Below, piece after piece: positions 58,133 to 64,000 of a stretch of 64,000 bases of DNA. Made by a program: the position numbers and the translations under genes. The notes beneath the pieces are model-generated. The model was not told where the DNA came from and ran no database searches. It worked only from the letters and a program-made list of their open reading frames with translations. Origin of the DNA: Rallus limicola. Its lineage: Eukaryota; Chordata; Aves; Gruiformes; Rallidae. Location: assembly GCA_022605955.1 (NCBI GenBank), contig JAKCOZ010000225.1, positions 332,429 through 396,428 on the forward strand, given 5' to 3'. How positions within the stretch are numbered: position 1 is the first letter of the stretch; every line of letters begins with the position of its first letter.

Positions 58133-61100
58133 GGGCATGTTCCCTCTTTCCAGGCAAAGGAAAAGGCTGAGAGCCAAAGTGACAGGGTCTGCTCGTGTGT
58201 CCTGTCAGGAGGTTTCAGACAAGCTATGCCTTTCAGGCCTAGCTTCTTTACTTTGGGAGTTATTGCTGGACGTTTAGCATGTTTTGAACTGCAGTCTGCT
58301 AGGGCCGAGAAAAGCACCGTAGGAGGTTCCAGGCATGTTCCCTCTTTCCAGGCAAAGGAAAAGGCTGAGAGCCAAAGTGACAGGGTCTGCTCGTGTGTCC
58401 TGTTAGGAGGTTTCATACGAGCTATGCCTTTCAGGCCTAGCTTCTTTACTTTGGGAGTTATTGCTGGACGTTTAGCATGTTTTGAACTGCAGTCTGCTAG
58501 GGCCGAGAAAAGCACCGTAGGAGGTTCCAGGCATGTTTCCCTCTTTCCAGGCAAAGGAAAAGGCTGAGAGCCAAAGTGACAGGGTGTGCTCGTGTGTCCT
58601 GTTAGGAGGTTTCAGACAAGCTATGCCTTTCAGGCCTAGCTTCTTTACTTTGGGAGTTATTGCTGGACGTTTAGCATGTTTTGAACTGCAGTCTGCTAGG
58701 GCCGAGAAAAGCACCGTAGGAGGTTCCAGGCATGTTCCCTCTTTCCAGGCAAAGGAAAAGGCTGAGAGCCAAAGTGACAGGTCTGCTCGTGTGTCCTGTT
58801 AGGAGGTTTCAGACAAGCTATGCCTTTCAGGCCTAGCTTCTTTACTTTGGGAGTTATTGCTGGACGTTTAGCATGTTTTGAACTGCAGTCTGCTAGGGCC
58901 GAGAAAAGCACCGTAGGAGGTTCCAGGCATGTTCCCTCATTCCAGGCAAGGAAAAGGCTGAGAGCCAAAGTGACAGGGTCTGCTCGTGTGTCCTGTTAGG
59001 AGGTTTCAGACAAGCTATGCCTTTCAGGCCTAGCTTCTTTACTTTGGGAGTTATTGCTGGACGTTTAGCATGTTTTGAACTGCAGTCTGCTAGGGCCGAG
59101 AAAAGCACCGTAGGAGGTTCCAGGCATGTTCCCTCTTTCCAGGCAAAGGAAAAGGCTGAGAGCCAAAGTGACAGGGTCTGCTCGTGTGTCCTGTTAGGAG
59201 GTTTCAGACAAGCTATGCCTTTCAGGCCTAGCTTCTTTACTTTGGGAGTTATTGCTGGACGTTTAGCATGTTTGAACTGCAGTCTGCTAGGGCCGAGAAA
59301 AGCACCGTAGGAGGTTCCAGGCATGTTCCCTCTTTCCAGGCAAAGGAAAAGGCTGAGAGCCAAAGTGACAGGGTCTGCTCGTGTGTCCTGTCAGGAGGTT
59401 TCAGACAAGCTATGCCTTTCAGGCCTAGCTTCTTTACTTTGGGAGTTATTGCTGGACGTTTAGCATGTTTTGAACTGCAGTCTGCTAGGGCCGAGAAAAG
59501 CACTGTAGGAGGTTCCAGGCATGTTCCCTCTTTCCAGGCAAAGGAAAAGGCTGAGAGCCAAAGTGACAGGGTCTGCTCGTGTGTCCTGTTAGGAGGTTTC
59601 AGACGAGCTATGCCTTTCAGGCCTAGCTTCTTTACTTTGGGAGTTATTGCTGGACGTTTAGCATGTTTTGAACTGCAGTCTGCTAGGGCCGAGAAAAGCA
59701 CCGTAGGAGGTTCCAGGCATGTTCCCCTCTTTCCAGGCAAAGGAAAAGGCTGAGAGCCAAAGTGACAGGGTCTGCTCGTGTGTCCTGTTAGGAGGTTTCA
59801 GACAAGCTATGCCTTTCAGGCCTAGCTTCTTACTTTGGGAGATATTGCTGGACGTTTAGCATGTTTTGAACTGCAGTCTGCTAGGGCCGAGAAAAGCACC
59901 GTAGGAGGTTCCAGGCATGTTCCCTCTTTCCAGGCAAAGGAAAAGGCTGAGAGCCAAAGTGACAGGGTCTGCTCGTGTGTCCTGTTAGGAGGTTTCAGAC
60001 GAGCTATGCCTTTCAGGCCTAGCTTCTTTACTTTGGGAGTTATTGCTGGACGTTTAGCATGTTTTGAACTGCAGTCTGCTAGGGCCGAGAAAAGCACCGT
60101 AGGAGGTTCCAGCATGTTCCCTCTTTCCAGGCAAAGGAAAAGGCTGAGAGCCAAAGTGACAGGGTCTTGCTCGTGTGTCCTGTTAGGAGGTTTCAGACAA
60201 GCTATGCCTTTCATGCCTAGCTTCTTTACTTTGGGAGTTATTGCTGGACGTTTAGCATGTTTTGAACTGCAGTCTGCTAGGGCCGAGAAAAGCACCGTAG
60301 GAGGTTCCAGGCATGTTCCCTCTTTCCAGGCAAAGGAAAAGGCTGAGAGCCAAAGTGACAGGGTCTGCTCGTGTGTCCTGTTAGGAGGTTTCAGACAAGC
60401 TATGCCTTTCAGGCCTAGCTTCTTTACTTTGGGAGTTATTGCTGGACGTTTAGCATGTTTTGAACTGCAGTCTGCTAGGGCCGAGAAAAGCACCGTAGGA
60501 GGTTCCAGGCATGTTCCCTCTTTCCAGGCAAAGGAAAAGGCTGAGAGCCAAAGTGACAGGGTCTGCTCGTGTGTCCTGTCAGGAGGTTTCAGACAAGCTA
60601 TGCCTTTCAGGCCTAGCTTCTTTACTTTGGGAGTTATTGCTGGACGTTTAGCATGTTTTGAACTGCAGTCTGCTAGGGCCGAGAAAAGCACCGTAGGAGG
60701 TTCCAGGCATGTTCCCTCTTTCCAGGCAAAGGAAAAGGCTGAGAGCCAAAGTGACAGGGTCTGCTCGTGTGTCCTGTTAGGAGTTTCAGACGAGCTATGC
60801 CTTTCAGGCCTAGCTTCTTTACTTTGGGAGTTATTGCTGGACGTTTAGCATGTTTTGAACTGCAGTCTGCTAGGGCCGAGAAAAGCACCGTAGGAGGTTC
60901 CAGGCATGTTCCCTCTTCCAGGCAAAGGAAAAGGCTGAGAGCCAAAGTGACAGGGTGTGCTCGTGTGTCCTGTTAGGAGGTTTCAGACAAGCTATGCCTT
61001 TCAGGCCTAGCTTCTTTACTTTGGGAGTTATTGCTGGACGTTTAGCATGTTTTGAACTGCAGTCTGCTAGGGCCGAGAAAAGCACCGTAGGAGGTTCCAG

Positions 61101-63334
61101 GCATGTTCCCTCTTTCCAGGCAAAGGAAAAGGCTGAGAGCCAAAGTGACAGGGTCCTGCTCGTGTGTCCTGTTAGGAGGTTTCAGACAAGCTATGCCTTT
61201 CAGGCCTAGCTTCTTTCCTTTGGGAGTTATTGCTGGACGTTTAGCATGTTTTGAACTGCAGTCTGCTAGGGCCGAGAAAAGCACCGTAGGAGGTTCCAGG
61301 CATGTTCCCTCTTTCCAGGCAAAGGAAAAGGCTGAGAGCCAAAGTGACAGGGTCTGCTCGTGTGTCCTGTTAGGAGGTTTCAGACGAGCTATGCCTTTCA
61401 GGCCTAGCTTCTTTACTTTGGGAGTTATTGCTGGACGTTTAGCATGTTTTGAACTGCAGTCTGCTAGGGCCGAGAAAAGCACCGTAGGAGGTTCCAGGCA
61501 TGTTCCCTCTTTCCAGGCAAAGGAAAAGGCTGAGAGCCAAAGTGACAGGGTCTGCTCGTGTGTCCTGTCAGGAGGTTTCAGACAAGCTATGCCTTTCAGG
61601 CCTAGCTTCTTTACTTTGGGAGTTATTGCTGGACGTTTAGCATGTTTTGAACTGCAGTCTGCTAGGGCCGAGAAAAGCACTGTAGGAGGTTCCAGGCATG
61701 TTCCCTCTTTCCAGGCAAAGGAAAAGGCTGAGAGCCAAAGTGACAGGGTCTGCTCGTGTGTCCTGTTAGGAGGTTTCAGACGAGCTATGCCTTTCAGGCC
61801 TAGCTTCTTTACTTTGGGAGTTATTGCTGGACGTTTAGCATGTTTTGAACTGCAGTCTGCTAGGGCCGAGAAAAGCACCGTAGGAGGTTCCAGGCATGTT
61901 CCCTCTTTCCAGGCAAAGGAAAAGGCTGAGAGCCAAGTGACAGGGTCTGCTCGTGTGTCCTGTTAGGAGGTTTCAGACAAGCTATGCCTTTCAGGCCTAG
62001 CTTCTTTACTTTGGGAGATATTGCTGGACGTTTAGCATGTTTTGAACTGCAGTCTGCTAGGGCCGAGAAAAGCACCGTAGGAGGTTCCAGGCATGTTCCC
62101 TCTTTCCAGGCAAAGGAAAAGGCTGAGAGCCAAAGTGACAGAGTCTGCTCGTGTGTCCTGTTAGGAGGTTTCAGACGAGCTATGCCTTTCAGGCCTAGCT
62201 TCTTTACTTTGGGAGTTATTGCTGGACGTTTAGCATGTTTTGAACTGCAGTCTGCTAGGGCCGAGAAAAGCACCGTAGGAGGTTCCAGGCATGTTCCCTC
62301 TTTCCAGGCAAAGGAAAAGGCTGAGAGCCAAAGTGACAGGGTCTGCTCGTGTGTCCTGTTAGGAGGTTTCAGACAAGCTATGCCTTTCAGGCCTAGCTTC
62401 TTTACTTTGGGAGTTATTGCTGGACGTTTAGCATGTTTTGAACTGCAGTCTGCTAGGGCCGAGAAAAGCACCGTAGGAGGTTCCAGGCATGTTCCCTCTT
62501 TCCAGGCAAAGGAAAAGGCTGAGAGCCAAAGTGACAGGGTCTGCTCGTGTGTCCTGTCAGGAGGTTTCAGACAAGCTATGCCTTTCAGGCCTAGCTTCTT
62601 TACTTTGGGAGTTATTGCTGGACGTTTAGCATGTTTTGAACTGCAGTCTGCTAGGGCCGAGAAAAGCACCGTAGGAGGTTCCAGGCATGTTCCCTCTTTC
62701 CAGGCCAAAGGAAAAGGCTGAGAGCCAAAGTGACAGGGTCTGCTCGTGTGTCCTGTTAGGAGGTTTCATACGAGCTATGCCTTTCAGGCCTAGCTTCTTT
62801 ACTTTGGGAGTTATTGCTGGACGTTTAGCATGTTTTGAACTGCAGTCTGCTAGGGCCGAGAAAAGCACCGTAGGAGGTTCCAGGCATGTTCCCCTCTTTC
62901 CAGGCAAAGGAAAAGGCTGAGAGCCAAAGTGACAGGGTCTGCTCGTGTGTCCTGTTAGGAGGTTTCAGACAAGCTATGCCTTTCAGGCCTAGCTTCTTTA
63001 CTTTGGGAGTTATTGCTGGACGTTTAGCATGTTTTGAACTGCAGTCTGCTAGGGCCGAGAAAAGCACCGTAGGAGGTTCCAGGCATGTTCCCTCATTCCA
63101 GGCAAAGGAAAAGGCTGAGAGCCAAAGTGACAGGGTCTGCTCGTGTGTCCTGTTAGGAGGTTTCAGACAAGCTATGCCTTTCAGGCCTAGCTTCTTTACT
63201 TTGGGAGTTATTGCTGGACGTTTAGCATGTTTTGAACTGCAGTCTGCTAGGGCCGAGAAAAGCACCGTAGGAGGTTCCAGGCATGTTCCCTCTTTCCAGG
63301 CAAAGGAAAAGGCTGAGAGCCAAAGTGACAGGTC
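58133..63334 (+). repeat. Indel cluster 3 within the satellite (about 16 events in 5.2 kb)
   Basis: Single-base changes occur near 58,133 (+), 58,537 (+), 58,781 (-), 58,949 (-), 59,272 (-), 59,726 (+), 59,831 (-), 60,112 (-), 60,167 (+), 60,783 (-), 60,917 (-), 61,156 (+), 61,936 (-), 62,705 (+), 62,892 (+) and 63,332 (-). All are one base and nearly all sit in runs such as CCC, GGG, TTT or AAA. The higher-order unit is the same as in the clean region just to the left, so this looks like the same kind of sequence read less accurately, or a copy under different mutation. Confidence 0.88.
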
Positions 63335-64000
63335 TGCTCGTGTGTCCTGTTAGGAGGTTTCAGACAAGCTATGCCTTTCAGGCCTAGCTTCTTTACTTTG
63401 GGAGTTATTGCTGGACGTTTAGCATGTTTTGAACTGCAGTCTGCTAGGGCCGAGAAAAGCACCGTAGGAGGTTCCAGGCATGTTCCCTCTTTCCAGGCAA
63501 AGGAAAAGGCTGAGAGCCAAAGTGACAGGGTCTGCTCGTGTGTCCTGTCAGGAGGTTTCAGACAAGCTATGCCTTTCAGGCCTAGCTTCTTTACTTTGGG
63601 AGTTATTGCTGGACGTTTAGCATGTTTTGAACTGCAGTCTGCTAGGGCCGAGAAAAGCACTGTAGGAGGTTCCAGGCATGTTCCCTCTTTCCAGGCAAAG
63701 GAAAAGGCTGAGAGCCAAAGTGACAGGGTCTGCTCGTGTGTCCTGTTAGGAGGTTTCAGACGAGCTATGCCTTTCAGGCCTAGCTTCTTTACTTTGGGAG
63801 TTATTGCTGGACGTTTAGCATGTTTTGAACTGCAGTCTGCTAGGGCCGAGAAAAGCACCGTAGGAGGTTCCAGGCATGTTCCCTCTTTCCAGGCAAAGGA
63901 AAAGGCTGAGAGCCAAAGTGACAGGGTCTGCTCGTGTGTCCTGTTAGGAGGTTTCAGACGAGCTATGCCTTTCAGGCCTAGCTTCTTTACTTTGGGAGTT
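63335..64000 (+). repeat. Clean right-edge monomers, truncated by the window
   Basis: Three full monomers and a partial one continue in phase without indels. They carry TGTCAGG, then ACTGTA (63,661), then GACGAGC, the same order seen in the higher-order units to the left. The array runs off the window edge. Confidence 0.9.

Larger units (their letters stand above)
48000..58157 (-). other. Minus-strand open frame of 3,385 codons across the satellite; probably not a gene
   Basis: This is the longest minus-strand frame. It overlaps almost exactly a plus-strand open frame of similar length at 48,037-58,170. Two antiparallel frames with the same boundaries are expected when both are limited by the same indels (near 48,010-48,084 and 58,133), and not when either is a selected gene. 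The 66-residue unit contains CLKPPNRTHEQTLSLW and shows no domain I recognise. Confidence 0.88.
1..64000 (+). repeat. Satellite DNA array, 198-bp monomer, about 323 head-to-tail copies
   Basis: The motif TTCAGACAAGC recurs at 1, 199, 397 and onward every 198 bp through the window, apart from small indels. All copies lie in one orientation and no other sequence interrupts them. Copies usually differ from the consensus by only a few substitutions. Each monomer carries one PstI site (CTGCAG) and one StuI site (AGGCCT) in most copies, and four or five CpGs. Both edges cut the array, so its real length is unknown. The period and homogeneity are typical of eukaryotic satellite DNA maintained by unequal exchange and conversion. 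I do not recognise the family: the period does not match primate alpha satellite (171 bp), mouse major (234 bp) or mouse minor (120 bp), and the sequence is not like them. The chromosomal position is not visible here. Confidence 0.98.
55255..64000 (+). repeat. 11-monomer (2,178-bp) higher-order repeat region
   Basis: Independent markers recur at 2,178 bp, allowing for the local indels: GGTACCAGG 55,357 and 57,535; ACTGTA 55,545 and 57,723, then 59,504 and 61,681; TTTCATACGAG 56,237 and 58,416, and again at 62,769 (22 units, less 3 bases); CCCTCATTCC 56,760 and 58,939; GGAGATATT 59,842 and 62,018. One monomer appears to be missing in the last copy, because TTTCATACGAG to CCCTCATTCC is 523 bp twice and 326 bp the third time. 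The unit continues past the right edge as far as can be judged. Confidence 0.83.

Noticed and set aside
1..64000. CRISPR array
   Set aside because: There are no spacers: the whole 198-bp period is repeated, with no alternation of short repeat and unique sequence, and there are no cas-like genes.
1..64000. Bacterial or phage sequence with operons
   Set aside because: No gene-like variation, ribosome-binding sites or non-repetitive sequence is present; 64 kb of near-identical monomers is a eukaryotic satellite pattern.
1..64000. Known satellites (primate alpha, mouse major or minor, rDNA spacer, 5S or tRNA cluster)
   Set aside because: Period and sequence do not fit those I know. The unit has no convincing pol III box A/box B pair (GGTTCCAGGC only partly resembles a B box) and no rRNA or tRNA motif.
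1..64000. Retrotransposon or other mobile element insertion
   Set aside because: No terminal repeats, poly-A tract, target-site duplication or transposase/reverse-transcriptase reading frame was seen at any point.

Overview
The whole window is one uninterrupted head-to-tail tandem array of a 198-bp satellite monomer, about 323 copies, all in the same orientation. It is cut at both edges, so the true array is longer than 64 kb. I see no gene, RNA gene, transposon, CRISPR array, unique spacer or orientation switch. The monomer is 50% G+C (99 of 198 bases in the consensus I tallied), and copies typically differ from it by only one or a few bases. This is the texture of a large eukaryotic satellite block (centromeric, pericentromeric, subtelomeric or sex-chromosomal). 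I do not recognise the family and cannot name the organism. Recurrent CpG to TpG/CpA changes suggest a genome with CpG methylation, which fits a vertebrate but does not prove one.

Layout: (1) 1-11,694 mixes two monomer types that differ by two linked substitutions (TTTTGAAC versus TTGTGACC) and often alternate; a strongly divergent pair of monomers lies at 606-1,002. (2) 11,695-13,213 has only the major type. (3) 13,214-14,550 is a short cluster of small indels. (4) 14,551-42,433 is 28 kb with a single 1-bp deletion (about 24,510); it holds segmental duplications at exact multiples of 198 bp (4, 15, 16, 18 and 39 monomers). (5) 42,434-48,084 is a 5.6-kb stretch with about 19 small indels. (6) 48,085-58,132 is clean again and develops 6-monomer (1,188 bp) and 11-monomer (2,178 bp) higher-order repeats. 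(7) 58,133-63,334 continues the 11-monomer pattern but carries about 16 single-base indels. (8) 63,335-64,000 is clean and truncated.

Because 198 is 66 x 3 and the consensus has no stop in one frame on each strand, the array produces enormous open frames on both strands (up to 5,972 codons). Substitutions between copies are mostly amino-acid changing and fall without regard to frame, two copies carry the same stop, and single-base indels shift the frame freely. I therefore treat these frames as by-products of the period, not genes. The interest of the window is in the evolution of the array: nested higher-order repeats, mosaic monomers that look like conversion or unequal exchange products, CpG decay, a probable ancient half-unit duplication inside the monomer, and a sharply uneven distribution of indels that may mark poorly polished assembly.
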